Origin: Phenylobacterium sp.
Lineage (GTDB): Bacteria; Pseudomonadota; Alphaproteobacteria; Caulobacterales; Caulobacteraceae
Length of the DNA: 64,000 nucleotides
Direction: 5' to 3'
Assembly (NCBI RefSeq): GCF_030681155.1
Contig: NZ_JAUXXE010000065.1
Location: forward strand, 41,294-105,293
Below are positions 43,537 to 52,314 of the stretch, piece after piece. Below the pieces are notes generated by a model that made no database searches, was not told where the DNA came from, and saw nothing but the letters and a program-made list of their open reading frames with translations. Numbering within the stretch: position 1 is the stretch's first letter; each line of letters opens with the position of its first letter. A program made the translations under genes and the position numbers.

Positions 43537-44172
43537 ATGCTGGTTGATGTGGCGGTGGGGCGTCTGCAACAAATGACTGACGATAGCAGGCTGGATGATG
43601 CGCGCGCCGCTGAGCTGCGCCATCGCACCGCCAACACTTTCCAACTGATGTCGGCCCTGGCGCGCATGCGCAGCCAGCGGGCCGGAGAGCCAGAGGCACG
43701 CCGCCAGTTGGTTTGGATGGCCGACGCCATCGGGTCGCTGGGCGCGCTCGAGCGGCATCGGCGCGATGAGGGCGTCGATTTCTGCGCTTATCTGGAGGAG
43801 ATGATCCCGGTCTGGGGCCGTCGTGGCGGCGAAGGGCGGGCCAAGGTGGCGCTAGAGGTCGAACCCATCATGGCGCCGGACCAGGCCGCGTCGACCCTGG
43901 CGCTGATCGTCCAGGAACTCGTCGGAAACGCCTTGGCCCATGGCTATGGCGAGGGGCGCAGCGGCGTGGTGCGGATCTGCCTCTCCAGCAACGAGGCCGG
44001 CCGCTACGAGTTGGCGGTGATCGACGATGGCTGCGGCTTCGACCCCGGATCGCCCGCCGCTCGCGAACGCTTCGGCCTCTGGTTCGTCCGCAGCCTGGCG
44101 GCGCAGGTGAGGGGAGATTTCAAGCTGGAGACTCGGCCCAGCGTCACCGCTCGGCTGGCCTTCTCGCTCTAG
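43537..44172 (+). CDS. HWE/HisKA_2-type sensor histidine kinase
   Basis: The 211-residue protein has a DHp-like helix with the phosphorylated His in LRHRTANTFQLMSALARMR and an HATPase domain (IVQELVGNALAHGYGEG as N box, DDGCGFDPGSP, RFGLWFVRSLA). No sensor domain is present, so input must come from a partner or the short N-terminus. Start ATG is preceded directly by an in-frame TTG at 43534. It overlaps the convergent Crp/Fnr gene by 4 bases. Confidence 0.83.
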   Translation: MLVDVAVGRLQQMTDDSRLDDARAAELRHRTANTFQLMSALARMRSQRAGEPEARRQLVWMADAIGSLGALERHRRDEGVDFCAYLEEMIPVWGRRGGEGRAKVALEVEPIMAPDQAASTLALIVQELVGNALAHGYGEGRSGVVRICLSSNEAGRYELAVIDDGCGFDPGSPAARERFGLWFVRSLAAQVRGDFKLETRPSVTARLAFSL

Positions 44173-44861
44173 CCGGCCTGCGGCAACAGCCGCTCATAGT
44201 GGCGCCGCACGACCCCGTAGCATTCGCAGCTCAGGGTCTGCAGGCCTTCCCGATCGACGATGTCCACCACGCCGCGCCGGTAGCGGATAAACCCCTTTTC
44301 CTGCAACGACCGGGCGACGGCCGTGACCGTGGTGCGCTGTACGCCCAGCATGTCGGCCAGGAACTCCTGGGTCAGGGCGACCGTGTTGGTCGAAATCCGA
44401 TCATGGCAGGTCAGCAGCCAGCGGGCGAAGCGGGCCTCGACCGAATGCAGCGCATTGCAGGCCACCGATTGGTTGGCGTGGCCGAGCAGCGCTTCGGCGT
44501 GACGATCGACCAAATCCCGCAGCCTGGGACTCTTGTCATAGGCTTCATGCAGCGGCCCCGACCCAATCCGGGCGCAGCGGCATGGCGTCTGGACGATAGC
44601 GCGTGACAGCGACAGGCGCGGCGCCACCGCCGCCGTCAGACCAAGCGCGCCTTCGCGGCCGATGGTGGCGCTTTCGATGCCTCCGCCGTTCTCCATCAGG
44701 GTCAGCAAGGAGATGACCCCGTCGTGCGGGAAGTAGACGACGTCGACCCGGTCGCCCGGCTCATACAAGATCCGGCCGCGCTCAAGATCGATATGGGTAA
44801 GGTGCGGTGCGATCAGCCCGTAGTCTTCGGGGGGAAGCGCGGCGAGTAAGCGATTTTGCAC
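44169..44861 (-). CDS. Crp/Fnr-family transcriptional regulator
   Basis: The 230-residue protein has an N-terminal cyclic-nucleotide-binding-type beta-roll (LERGRILYEPGDRVDVVYFPHDGVISLL) and a C-terminal winged helix (VALTQEFLADMLGVQRTTVTAVARSLQEKGFIRYRRG). It lacks the N-terminal Cys cluster of oxygen-sensing Fnr, so it is not a classical iron-sulfur sensor; the ligand is unknown. It converges with the kinase gene. Confidence 0.86.
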   Translation of the reverse strand: MQNRLLAALPPEDYGLIAPHLTHIDLERGRILYEPGDRVDVVYFPHDGVISLLTLMENGGGIESATIGREGALGLTAAVAPRLSLSRAIVQTPCRCARIGSGPLHEAYDKSPRLRDLVDRHAEALLGHANQSVACNALHSVEARFARWLLTCHDRISTNTVALTQEFLADMLGVQRTTVTAVARSLQEKGFIRYRRGVVDIVDREGLQTLSCECYGVVRRHYERLLPQAG

Positions 44862-45125
44862 CGAGCTGTCAGGCCTTTGCGTGGGAATCGAACATCGCCT
44901 TGCGGCTCTGCGTTCAACCTAGCGATGCTCGATTGTAAAAACTGTCGAGAAGACGACACAACTTGGCGGGGTCGACATAAATAAGAGCAGGTCGGAAGGT
45001 GCGGTTTGAGAGCCGCGCCTGCCTTAACTGCGTTCGACGTTTCTAAGGTCAACCGAAGTAATGGACGCTCGGAACCATCGGAGCATCTCAGCCCCACCCG
45101 CCTATCGCTCGAAACATGTGTCGTT

Positions 45126-45620
45126 TCAATGGAAGTGAAGGTTCGCTTTCCCGCCAATGTGAGGCTCGTGCTTGGTCGCGTTGGCCTTGGCGATCTCCCA
45201 GGCGAACTTCATCGGACCGGCCTGCGAAATCCAGACCTCGGCGTCCATGCACTCCAACTGCAACATCGTCAGGCGCGGATCGTCCTTGCCCTGCGGATAC
45301 CAGGCCGCGACGACGGCGTTCCAGTATTTGGCGATCCGAGCGGGGTCATGATGGCGGGTCAGCTCGCCGAAAATGCAGGCCTGCATTTCCCGCTGCTGGA
45401 ACACGAACATCGCCGGGTGGCCGGTGACCACATGTCTGGCTAGGTCGGTGTCGGCGCGGGTGAAGAACCAGATCTGCTCTCGATCCGGCTCCACGAAGGC
45501 GGTCATCGGCTGCATGTGAGACTGGGCGCCCACGACGCCCAACATGCCAATCTGATGGCGTTCAATCTCCTCCCACAGCCGCCGTTCGACGGCGGTGCGA
45601 TCGGTCATGTCGATGCTCAT
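45126..45620 (-). CDS. Pyridoxamine 5'-phosphate oxidase-like general stress protein
   Basis: The 164-residue split-barrel flavin-binding protein resembles the general-stress PNPOx family (WFFTRADTDLARHVVTGHPAMFVFQ, YWNAVVAAWYPQGKDDPRLTMLQLE). Members bind FMN/FAD or F420-like cofactors; the substrate is unknown. The ATG at 45620 has AGGAG 5 bases upstream and begins MSIDMTDRTAV. Confidence 0.83.
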   Translation of the reverse strand: MSIDMTDRTAVERRLWEEIERHQIGMLGVVGAQSHMQPMTAFVEPDREQIWFFTRADTDLARHVVTGHPAMFVFQQREMQACIFGELTRHHDPARIAKYWNAVVAAWYPQGKDDPRLTMLQLECMDAEVWISQAGPMKFAWEIAKANATKHEPHIGGKANLHFH

Positions 45621-45784
45621 GCCGGCTCCTGGGTTGAGGTGCTGCAGTTTCAACCCGTTACCGGAGTTGGGGTTCCGCGCTGAAGGCGCGACTTCCCCAG
45701 GGTCACGCTTCCCTTTAGCGCCCCGCCTGGGCCATTATGGTCGGCATATTCTTTGATATTCGATTCCAGCCTGAGACCATTTCA

Positions 45785-46549
45785 ATGACCGAGATCGTCG
45801 TACCCCGCCAATTTCGCGGGCCTCCTTTCACTGCCAATGGCGGCTATATCTGCGGTGTTCTGTCGAACGCCGTCGGCGGTCGTGGCGTGGCGATGCTGCG
45901 TTCAGGCGTTCCGCTTGACGTCGCCGTGACCCTGCAACCCGGCGAGGACGGCGCGGTGTCGCTGGTCAACGCCGAGGGCGTAGTGCTCGGCTCGGCCAAG
46001 CCCGCCGACGACAGCCAGATCCCGACCCCGCCGCCGGCCACCCCGACTATCGAGGAAGCCCGGGCCTTCGCGGCCGCCGGCCAGTTCGCGCAGAAGTCGC
46101 TGCATCGCGGTTGCTTCTCCTGCTGCATCGAACGCGAGGCCGGCGAAGGGCTGGGCGTCCACGTCGGCCAGATCGACGGCGCGCCCGCCGGTCACTGCGC
46201 CGGCGTCTGGACGCCGCACGCCAACTTCGCCGACGCCGACGGGACCGTTCCCGACGAAATCACCTGGGGCGCTCTCGATTGCTCGGGCTCGATGGCCTGG
46301 TGGATCAAGGCTGGATCGCCGGTGGGCCTGCTCGGCACCATGGCTGGCGAGGTCCTGAAGAAGCCGAAGGCCGGTGAGACGTACGTCGTCGTCGCCTGGG
46401 CGCGCGAGGTTGAGGGCCGCAAGCACTTTGCCGGCGTCGCCCTGTTCGATGGCGCTGGAGAGGTCATGGCCCGCTCCGGCCAGATCTGGATCGGTCGCCC
46501 TCCGGGTTCGCCTATGCCGATGCCGGTCGCCGCTACGACGACCGCCTAG
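45785..46549 (+). CDS. Thioesterase-family (double hot-dog) protein
   Basis: The 254-residue protein starts FRGPPFTANGGYICGVLSNAVGG, a hot-dog helix region, and continues with a second half around ITWGALDCSGSMAWWIKAG, as in TesB-like acyl-CoA thioesterases of Actinobacteria and Proteobacteria. The substrate is unknown. The start is the ATG with the family-like N-terminus; an upstream ATG at 45737 is possible. Its stop codon lies in a short hexamer repeat. Confidence 0.75.
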   Translation: MTEIVVPRQFRGPPFTANGGYICGVLSNAVGGRGVAMLRSGVPLDVAVTLQPGEDGAVSLVNAEGVVLGSAKPADDSQIPTPPPATPTIEEARAFAAAGQFAQKSLHRGCFSCCIEREAGEGLGVHVGQIDGAPAGHCAGVWTPHANFADADGTVPDEITWGALDCSGSMAWWIKAGSPVGLLGTMAGEVLKKPKAGETYVVVAWAREVEGRKHFAGVALFDGAGEVMARSGQIWIGRPPGSPMPMPVAATTTA

Positions 46550-46568
46550 ACCTAGACCTAGACCTAGA
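46545..46568. repeat. CCTAGA hexanucleotide tandem repeat
   Basis: Four exact copies of CCTAGA occur in a row. The stop codon of the thioesterase gene (46547-46549) is in the first copy. Confidence 0.9.
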
Positions 46569-46735
46569 CCTGCGGCGCGCAGCCTCGTGTTGCGCGCCAA
46601 TCAGGCTTGCCTGGCCTCGTTTTGCGGCGTTTCGTTCATTTGATCGAACCGCGTTCGCGGAACGTTGTGTAATTTAACCTCTCGCTAACCAACGCCGCTC
46701 ACCTTGCGTGCTCTGACCGCACGGAAGGGCCGGCG

Positions 46736-46924
46736 ATGTTCAGGGTGGAGTATCATTACCAGGGGCAGGGGCTGTGGAATCGGGGCGCAGCACCGATGAC
46801 TCAGCTCGTCGCGGCCATGCATGCGCGCACGCTGCGTGAGATGGGGTTCGCCGACGAGGCTCGTGTCGTCCCGTCCGCCCCCCTGGATCGTGATCCCGGC
46901 GTGGGCGTCGATCTGCGCGTTTGA
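46736..46924 (+). CDS. Small protein of unknown function
   Basis: The 62-residue frame starts with FRVEYHYQGQGLWNRGAAP, has a helical, Ala-rich middle with HARTLREMGFADEARVV, and a GGAAGG site about 9 bases before the ATG. Codon use resembles its neighbours. I do not recognise a family; a short basic-acidic soluble protein is likely. Confidence 0.55.
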   Translation: MFRVEYHYQGQGLWNRGAAPMTQLVAAMHARTLREMGFADEARVVPSAPLDRDPGVGVDLRV

Positions 46925-47038
46925 GCGTCTGGCGCGCATTGCGCCAAGATAGCTAACGCGGCCTTAGCCAATTCTGGTGTACAGCCAAGGCGCCGGCCTA
47001 GCTTGGCGGCAACGCGATTTCGTCGGGGGTTTTGATCA

Positions 47039-48145
47039 GTGGCGCGAGATCGTTCGTATCGCAGCCTCGAGTTCCTGAAGAAGAGCGCGGCCACCTCCCG
47101 GGTGCTCAACCTGTGGCAAATCTCCCTGAAAGAGGGCGGCAAGCAGGAGTACGAAGCCAGCCCCTTCTTCAAGAACTCGCTGCTCAACAAGGCCATTATC
47201 GTCAAGCATCGGGTGCGCGGCGGCGAGGCCGATCTCTTCGAGTATCCCGTCCAGAACGCCACCAAGATCCTGCTGCCGATCGCCGAGCGCGAGTTGCGGT
47301 ATGGCGCGCGCTTCGTTTTCGTTGGGCAGAGGAACTTCGAGGAGGTGATCGCGGTCTCGTTCGGCGACGACCTGCAGGTGGGTACGCGCGACCGCAACGT
47401 TCTCGACATCATCGACCGGTTGCCGTCGCTGGATCCCTTCTTGATGCGGGAGATCCTGAAGACCAACGGCTACACGCCCGCGCCCTGCTATTTCAACGTC
47501 TCCGAAGCCGACCTTCAGCGGATGTTCGAATCCGCCCGCGTCGAGTTGGAGCCGTTGATCCAGATGTCGTTCGGCACCGACCTGGCCTTCTCCAGCCACG
47601 CGGCGACCTTCCTGAACAAGATCCTGTCGGACGCCAACAGCGTCGAGCTTGAACCGCTCCGCCGGGTGATGGGCATGGACGCCCGCCAGTTCCAGGAGGG
47701 CATCTTCTGTTGGAAGGCCTTCCTCTATTACAAGTGGCAGCTACGCGATCTGATGCCCCGCATCCGCGAGGTGCTGAACGAGATCGCGATCATCCGGCCG
47801 ATCGGCAATGTCGACTTCGACGACAAGGCCTATATCGCCAAGATCAAGATCGAGCTGCGTAGCTGGATCTTCGGGGCGGTCGAGAGCGTGACGGACTCGC
47901 TGGCCGTCTATGATGCGGCCTACGCGGCCATGACCAAGCAGAATGAGCCCGCCGCCTTCCGCGAGTTCCTGCTTCGCGCGCCGGCGATGTTCAACAGCCT
48001 GGGCGAGCGGCTCAGCAGCATCGAGCACGTCGCCAGCTTCTGGCGCTATCGCTTCCCGCCCAAGCAGCTGCAGCGGGTGCCCGTGGACGAGCTGGTCGAC
48101 ATCTTCATGGACTTCGAACAGAGCCTCAGTTCTCAGACGCCCTGA
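47039..48145 (+). CDS. Conserved-looking cytosolic protein of unknown function
   Basis: I do not recognise this 368-residue protein. It begins at a GTG, has no signal peptide or membrane segment, and is mostly alpha-helical with hydrophobic residues spaced for helix packing. Notable parts are IKIELRSWIFGAVESVTDSLAVYDAAYAAM and FWRYRFPPKQLQRVPVDELVDIF. Codon use and composition match neighbours, so it is a genuine gene. It converges with the PhnA-like gene 14 bases later. Confidence 0.8.
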   Translation: MARDRSYRSLEFLKKSAATSRVLNLWQISLKEGGKQEYEASPFFKNSLLNKAIIVKHRVRGGEADLFEYPVQNATKILLPIAERELRYGARFVFVGQRNFEEVIAVSFGDDLQVGTRDRNVLDIIDRLPSLDPFLMREILKTNGYTPAPCYFNVSEADLQRMFESARVELEPLIQMSFGTDLAFSSHAATFLNKILSDANSVELEPLRRVMGMDARQFQEGIFCWKAFLYYKWQLRDLMPRIREVLNEIAIIRPIGNVDFDDKAYIAKIKIELRSWIFGAVESVTDSLAVYDAAYAAMTKQNEPAAFREFLLRAPAMFNSLGERLSSIEHVASFWRYRFPPKQLQRVPVDELVDIFMDFEQSLSSQTP

Positions 48146-48159
48146 CGCCCCCGCGCAGG

Positions 48160-48372
48160 CTAGGCCTTCTTCACGAATTCGGTCTTCAGGACCAGGTCGC
48201 GGACCTTCTCGACCCGGCACTCGATCTCGCCCTCGCCGCCGGTCAGGCGGATGTTCTTGACCACGGTCCCTCGCTTCAGGGTGACGGAGGCGCCCTTCAC
48301 CTTCAGGTCCTTGATCAGGGTGACGGAGTCGCCGTCGGCCAGAAGCGCGCCATTGCTGTCCCTGACGTCCAT
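48160..48372 (-). CDS. PhnA-domain (YjdM C-terminal type) protein
   Basis: The 70-residue protein is the PhnA/YjdM C-terminal domain alone: VRDSNGALLADGDSVTLIKDLKVKGASVTLKRGTVVKNIRL and VLKTEFVKKA. It lacks the N-terminal zinc ribbon of full-length PhnA. Despite the name, a link to phosphonates is unproven. AGGAG lies 6 bases before the ATG at 48372. Confidence 0.85.
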   Translation of the reverse strand: MDVRDSNGALLADGDSVTLIKDLKVKGASVTLKRGTVVKNIRLTGGEGEIECRVEKVRDLVLKTEFVKKA

Positions 48373-48452
48373 CTTGATCTCCTGCCCGGCTGAAAGAGCG
48401 TCGGGTCTAGGCCGCCGTGCGCCTGTCCCGCAAGGCGCTGGCCCAAACATGA

Positions 48453-48484
48453 AAACGCCCCCGGCCGCGAGGCCGGGGGCGTTT
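48453..48484 (-). terminator. Rho-independent terminator after the porin gene
   Basis: A perfect 14-bp stem with GCGA loop (AAACGCCCCCGGCC / GGCCGGGGGCGTTT) follows the minus-strand porin gene ending at 48513. A few T residues flank it. Confidence 0.85.
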
Positions 48485-48512
48485 CCCGATCTATTCGATC
48501 AGACTTACGTTC

Positions 48513-49307
48513 TTAGAACGCGCCGACCGCGGCGATCACGCCTTGGCCCAGCGAACCGCCGAACAGGTTCGAGGCCGAACCAAGCGAGGCGCCCGATTGG
48601 TCACGATCACGCAGGGTGCCGCCGAAGGTGTAGCGCAGGCCGACGCGGAAGGTGTCGGACTTCAGGTCGAGGTCGTCGATCTCGCCGTGCTCGTAGCCGC
48701 CCGTGATGCTCCACGGGGTGCTGGCGAACTGGTACTCGGCGTCGGCGCCGATGTTCCAGATGTCGAAGTCGGCGCCTTTGGTGTCGGCCTTGGTGTAGCC
48801 GGCCGAGCCTTGGAGCTTGAAGTTGTCGGTGAAGAAGTGACGCACTTCACCCTTCACGGCCCACAGGTCGGCGTCGTTCAGGTCTTCGGCGCGGCCGTAG
48901 CCGGCTTGACCGTACAGGGTGGTCGACGGGGCGACGTTGAATTGAGCTTCGGCGCCGAGGGCCCACAGGGTCACGTCGTCGCTGGTGCTCACGCCGGCGA
49001 AGCCGCCGACCAGGCCGCCGTCGAACTTCGTGTTCAAGTGGCCCGTGGCCGACCAGACGGTTGCGTCGCCGCCATCGGCGTCGAAGTTCTGGACCGAACC
49101 GTCGACTTGCGCGCCGAGCGAGCCGGCGTCGAAGCGCACGGCGCCTTCGAGTTGCAGGGCGTCAGCGTCGGTGTCGCCCAGGGCGCCGGCGTCGAGTTCG
49201 ACGCGGCCGTAGTTGGCGCCCACGTGACCGACGGTCTGTGCCTGGGCGGCGCCGGCGACGGCGAACAGGGCGACGGCGGCGGCCGAGGCGATCAGTTGAG
49301 TTCTCAT
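48513..49307 (-). CDS. Outer-membrane beta-barrel porin-like protein
   Basis: The 264-residue protein has a signal peptide (LIASAAAVALFAVAGAAQAQ) and alternating beta-strand patterns throughout (HVGANYGRVELDAG, WSITGGYEHGEI, FRVGLRYTFGG). It resembles small porins of alphaproteobacteria, but the barrel is followed by a ~30-residue Gly/Ser/Leu tail instead of ending in an aromatic residue. AAGGA precedes the ATG. It diverges from the globin gene with two inverted-repeat sites between. Confidence 0.72.
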   Translation of the reverse strand: MRTQLIASAAAVALFAVAGAAQAQTVGHVGANYGRVELDAGALGDTDADALQLEGAVRFDAGSLGAQVDGSVQNFDADGGDATVWSATGHLNTKFDGGLVGGFAGVSTSDDVTLWALGAEAQFNVAPSTTLYGQAGYGRAEDLNDADLWAVKGEVRHFFTDNFKLQGSAGYTKADTKGADFDIWNIGADAEYQFASTPWSITGGYEHGEIDDLDLKSDTFRVGLRYTFGGTLRDRDQSGASLGSASNLFGGSLGQGVIAAVGAF

Positions 49308-49402
49308 TTTCTTGTCCTTGGGTACTGAAGAGGCAGCGGACCTATGCCTGTCGCAGGCCTGTCACAATGGTTGAGCTCTTCGGATTTCGCCGGTCGCCGA
49401 AT

Positions 49403-49426
49403 GGGTGTGACCGGTCAGTCACACCC
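49403..49426. promoter_or_regulatory. Perfect inverted repeat upstream of the porin gene
   Basis: GGGTGTGAC and GTCACACCC flank a 6-base centre. The core TGTGA-N8-TCACA resembles Crp-type half-sites with spacing two bases longer than normal. It lies about 96-119 bases before the porin start and could be an operator or a leader hairpin. Confidence 0.5.
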
Positions 49427-49570
49427 CTGCCCAGGGGCCTTGAAAAAGCCTCGCGCGGGCCTAAAGGCCCTCCGCGAATCGTGAAATCAGGCCTTTCATC
49501 CACTGTTTTTGCATGATTTTTGGCAAGTTCAGCTCTCGGCCCGCGCGACCACGCGCAGGTTTCGAGCCAC

Positions 49571-49610
49571 TTTTGTCATCGGCCGATGACAAAAGTCATC
49601 GATCGATGAC
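49571..49610. promoter_or_regulatory. Two tandem perfect palindromes upstream of the truncated haemoglobin gene
   Basis: The first (49571-49594) is a 24-bp perfect palindrome with core GTCATCGGCCGATGAC; the second (49595-49610) is the 16-bp palindrome GTCATCGATCGATGAC. Centres are 20 bases apart, about two helical turns. They end 62 bases before the globin start. Confidence 0.75.
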
Positions 49611-49672
49611 AAAATTCGACGAGGCCCCAAACCCGCCTTCTCCCGGCCGCCGGGAGGGCCTATCTAGCGCTC

Positions 49673-50074
49673 ATGCCTGCTGAAGCTCTCGCTCTCACCC
49701 CCGCGGCGATCCGCGAACTGGTCGGCCGGTTCTATGCTCGCGCCCGCGAGGACGCCGAACTGGGGCCGGTGTTCGAGGCCGCCGTCGAGGACTGGGACCA
49801 CCACCTCGATCATATCGCGCTGTTCTGGTCGAGCGCCCTGCTGGGCGTCGGGCGCTTCACCGGCAGCCCGATGATCGCCCACCGCCGCAACCCGATCACC
49901 CCGCAAATGTTCGACCGTTGGCTGGCGCTCTGGCGCGAGACCACCGACGAGATGTTTCCCGGCGAGATCGCCCAGGCGCTTCAGGCCCGCGCCACCCGTA
50001 TCGGCGAAAGCCTGAAGCTGGGTCTCTTCTACAATCCCGCCGACCACGCGAGCGCGGCGGCGGACCGCGCCTAG
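49673..50074 (+). CDS. Group III truncated haemoglobin
   Basis: The 133-residue protein has the group III globin pattern: IRELVGRFYARAREDAELGPVF, DHHLDHIALFWSSALLGVGRFTGSPMIAHR and FDRWLALWRETTDEMF. A His in the MIAHR segment is the likely proximal haem ligand. Such globins bind oxygen or NO. It overlaps the convergent GST gene by 4 bases and is preceded by tandem palindromes. Confidence 0.88.
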   Translation: MPAEALALTPAAIRELVGRFYARAREDAELGPVFEAAVEDWDHHLDHIALFWSSALLGVGRFTGSPMIAHRRNPITPQMFDRWLALWRETTDEMFPGEIAQALQARATRIGESLKLGLFYNPADHASAAADRA

Positions 50075-50766
50075 GCCTGGGCTTGCGCCTCGGCCTTCGC
50101 TTTAGCCTTGGCCGCCATCTTGGCGATCAGCTCGCGGCGCTCCACCAGGCCGCGATGCAGTTCGACCAGCACCTTGGCGGCGTGCTCGTTCTGCTGGATG
50201 GCCGTCCAATAGGCGGCGACCTTGGGTGTGTGCGGGATCGGATTTTCCACGCCCACCGTCGGCAGCACGTTCTCAATCAGGAACAGCGCCGGGACCAGGG
50301 TGCAGTCGGCCATGGTCAGGCGTCCCGAGACGGCGAAACCGTCCTCCCCGATATAGTGCTCCAGCGCCTTCAAACCACGGATCACCTGTCCGCTCAGCAG
50401 GGCGACCACGGCGGCGTCGCGGGTAGACTGCCGCGTCTGGCCGCCGAGCATGAACATGTTGTTCATCAGGTAGATGTCGGCGATCCGCGAGACCGTGCGG
50501 ATCTGGGCGGTCTCGCGCGGGGTCGAGCCCAGCATCGGGGTCTGCGGATAGAGTTCTTCCAGATATTCCGAGATCACTTCGGATTCCGGAATGACGTCAC
50601 CGCCCAGGTCCAACACCGGGATCCGGGCCAGGGGCGAGGTCTTGTGGAACTCGCCGGTCAGAAATCCCGGCGGCAGTTCGATATCGATGTCGGAAATGGC
50701 CTTGGCGTAGATCTGCATCCGCACCTTGGCGGAGTAGGGGCTTAGGTCGCCCGAATAGAGCTTCAT
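50071..50766 (-). CDS. Glutathione S-transferase family protein
   Basis: The 231-residue protein has a thioredoxin-like N-terminal domain (MKLYSGDLSPYSAKVRMQIYAK, with LARIPVLDLGGDVIPESEVISEYLEE as the glutathione-binding strand and SEV motif) and a helical C-terminal domain (RLTMADCTLVPALFL). The C-terminus ends in a Lys/Ala-rich tail. The start is the ATG at 50766; the longer frame belongs to the upstream SDR in another frame. The order SDR-GST suggests joint handling of an electrophile. Confidence 0.87.
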   Translation of the reverse strand: MKLYSGDLSPYSAKVRMQIYAKAISDIDIELPPGFLTGEFHKTSPLARIPVLDLGGDVIPESEVISEYLEELYPQTPMLGSTPRETAQIRTVSRIADIYLMNNMFMLGGQTRQSTRDAAVVALLSGQVIRGLKALEHYIGEDGFAVSGRLTMADCTLVPALFLIENVLPTVGVENPIPHTPKVAAYWTAIQQNEHAAKVLVELHRGLVERRELIAKMAAKAKAKAEAQAQA

Positions 50767-50849
50767 CTTGAAATCCGTCCCTTTGAAATCGGCAGATCCG
50801 CGGCGACTCTCGCCGCCGCGGCCTGCTCTGGGAGGGATATCGCGCAGAT

Positions 50850-51644
50850 TTAGGCGTAGTTCGCCAGGGCGTTGCCCGAGGCGTCGCCCGCGCCGCTGCC
50901 GCCATCCACCGGCACGATCGCGCCGTTGACGTAGGCGGCCTGGTCCGAAGATAGGAACAGCGCCATGTCGGCGATCTCGTCCTTGGTGCCGTAGCGGCGC
51001 AGCGGGTTGCGTTCCTTCACCCTTGCTTCGGCCTCCGGCGTGGTGGCCAGGCGCGCCATGCCCTCGGTGTCGGCGATGGGGCCAGGCGAGATGGCGTTGA
51101 CCCGCACCCCGGCCGGTCCCCACTCAAGCGCCAGGCACTTGGTCAGCATGTTGATCCCGGCCTTGGCGGCGCAGACATGGGCCTGGAACAGCGAGGCGCG
51201 TTCAGCCTGCCCCGCCGTGATCGAGATCAGCGAGGCGCCCGGCCGGCGCAGGAACTCGAACGAGGCGCGCAGCACGTTGAAAGTGCCGATCAGGTCGATG
51301 TCGACCACGGTCTTGAAGCCGTTGGCGCTCATGCCCAGCGCCGGGGCCACGAAGTTGCCCGCCGCGCCTGACAGCACGATGTCGATGGGGCCGAACTCGT
51401 CGAAGGTCCGCTTCAGGGCGGCCTCGACGGCGGCGTAGTCGCGCACGTCGGCGGCGATGCCGATGGCCGGCTTGCCGAAGGTGGAGACCTCCTTGGCCGC
51501 CGCCTCGATCTTCTCCTGGCTACGGCTGATCAGCACGACATTGGCGCCGGCCGCGGCGAACCGCTTGGCGATGCCCAGATTGATGCCGCTGGATCCGCCC
51601 GCCACGAACGCGGTCTTGCCGGCCAGTTGGGTGTCTTGAGCCAT
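50850..51644 (-). CDS. SDR-family oxidoreductase (2,4-dienoyl-CoA reductase-like)
   Basis: The 264-residue protein has the NAD(P) loop FVAGGSSGINLGIAK, NFVAPA (NNAG-like) and PISPGPI-like AISPGPIADTEG. At the usual YxxxK site it reads QAHVCAAKAGI: the Tyr is replaced, as in dienoyl-CoA reductases, which use other residues. The Lys is kept. It would reduce an enoyl- or dienoyl-type CoA substrate. Confidence 0.86.
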   Translation of the reverse strand: MAQDTQLAGKTAFVAGGSSGINLGIAKRFAAAGANVVLISRSQEKIEAAAKEVSTFGKPAIGIAADVRDYAAVEAALKRTFDEFGPIDIVLSGAAGNFVAPALGMSANGFKTVVDIDLIGTFNVLRASFEFLRRPGASLISITAGQAERASLFQAHVCAAKAGINMLTKCLALEWGPAGVRVNAISPGPIADTEGMARLATTPEAEARVKERNPLRRYGTKDEIADMALFLSSDQAAYVNGAIVPVDGGSGAGDASGNALANYA

Positions 51645-51804
51645 GATGTCCTCTCCCTGTTGTTTGCAACAGTCTTAGACCCCGCAGCCTTGGCAGAGGA
51701 AGGCTGACCCAGCGTCGCTCCGGCCGGCGGCTTGTCCTTATTCGGCTTTGGCCTTCGAACCCTCGCCTGGGTGCGGGGGTTATGCCTAGGCGGAGGAGTT
51801 CGTC

Positions 51805-52194
51805 ATGCCGATCCTCGTCCTGGCTCGTTTCGGCCCAAAGCTCGCGTCCCTCGCGCCCTTCGCCCTGGCGATAAACCTTGCGGCCGCAGGCGCCGGCTCG
51901 GCCCAATCGGCGCCAGATGTCGTGTGCCGTTGCCAGTGCGACGCCGGACCCGGCGGCGTCAAGGAGGCGATCTATCCACCGGCGGCGGCCTGCGGCGTGC
52001 ATGAGGGCCAGACCTGCAAGTTCGAAGGCCCTGACCGCGCCGCTCGGACCGGGACCGTGCGCGCTTGCTCTACTGAACATCGACCCGGCGACGCCGCCGG
52101 GCCGCTCGGCCCGCATTCGGCCGGCGTGCTCATACAGCCTGACCGGCCGAGACCCGTTCGCCCGAACCCGCCGCCGGAGCCGGCGCCCCGCTGA
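51805..52194 (+). CDS. Small secreted cysteine-containing protein of unknown function
   Basis: The 129-residue frame has AGGAG 7 bases before its ATG, a signal peptide (LAPFALAINLAAAGAGSAQ), then six Cys residues (VVCRCQCDAGPGG, AACGVHEGQTCKF, ACSTEH) and a Pro-rich C-terminal tail. The even Cys count suits disulfides in the periplasm. No family is recognised. Confidence 0.6.
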   Translation: MPILVLARFGPKLASLAPFALAINLAAAGAGSAQSAPDVVCRCQCDAGPGGVKEAIYPPAAACGVHEGQTCKFEGPDRAARTGTVRACSTEHRPGDAAGPLGPHSAGVLIQPDRPRPVRPNPPPEPAPR

Positions 52195-52314
52195 CCGACC
52201 CAAATGGCGACGGCTGTTCGAGCGCTCCGTGATGTGGGAGGCTCGCCCAAATCCGCTCGAAATACGCCCGTAACAAAATGGGCGAAGCTTCCAGCGCCAA
52301 AGGGAGGATCGCGC

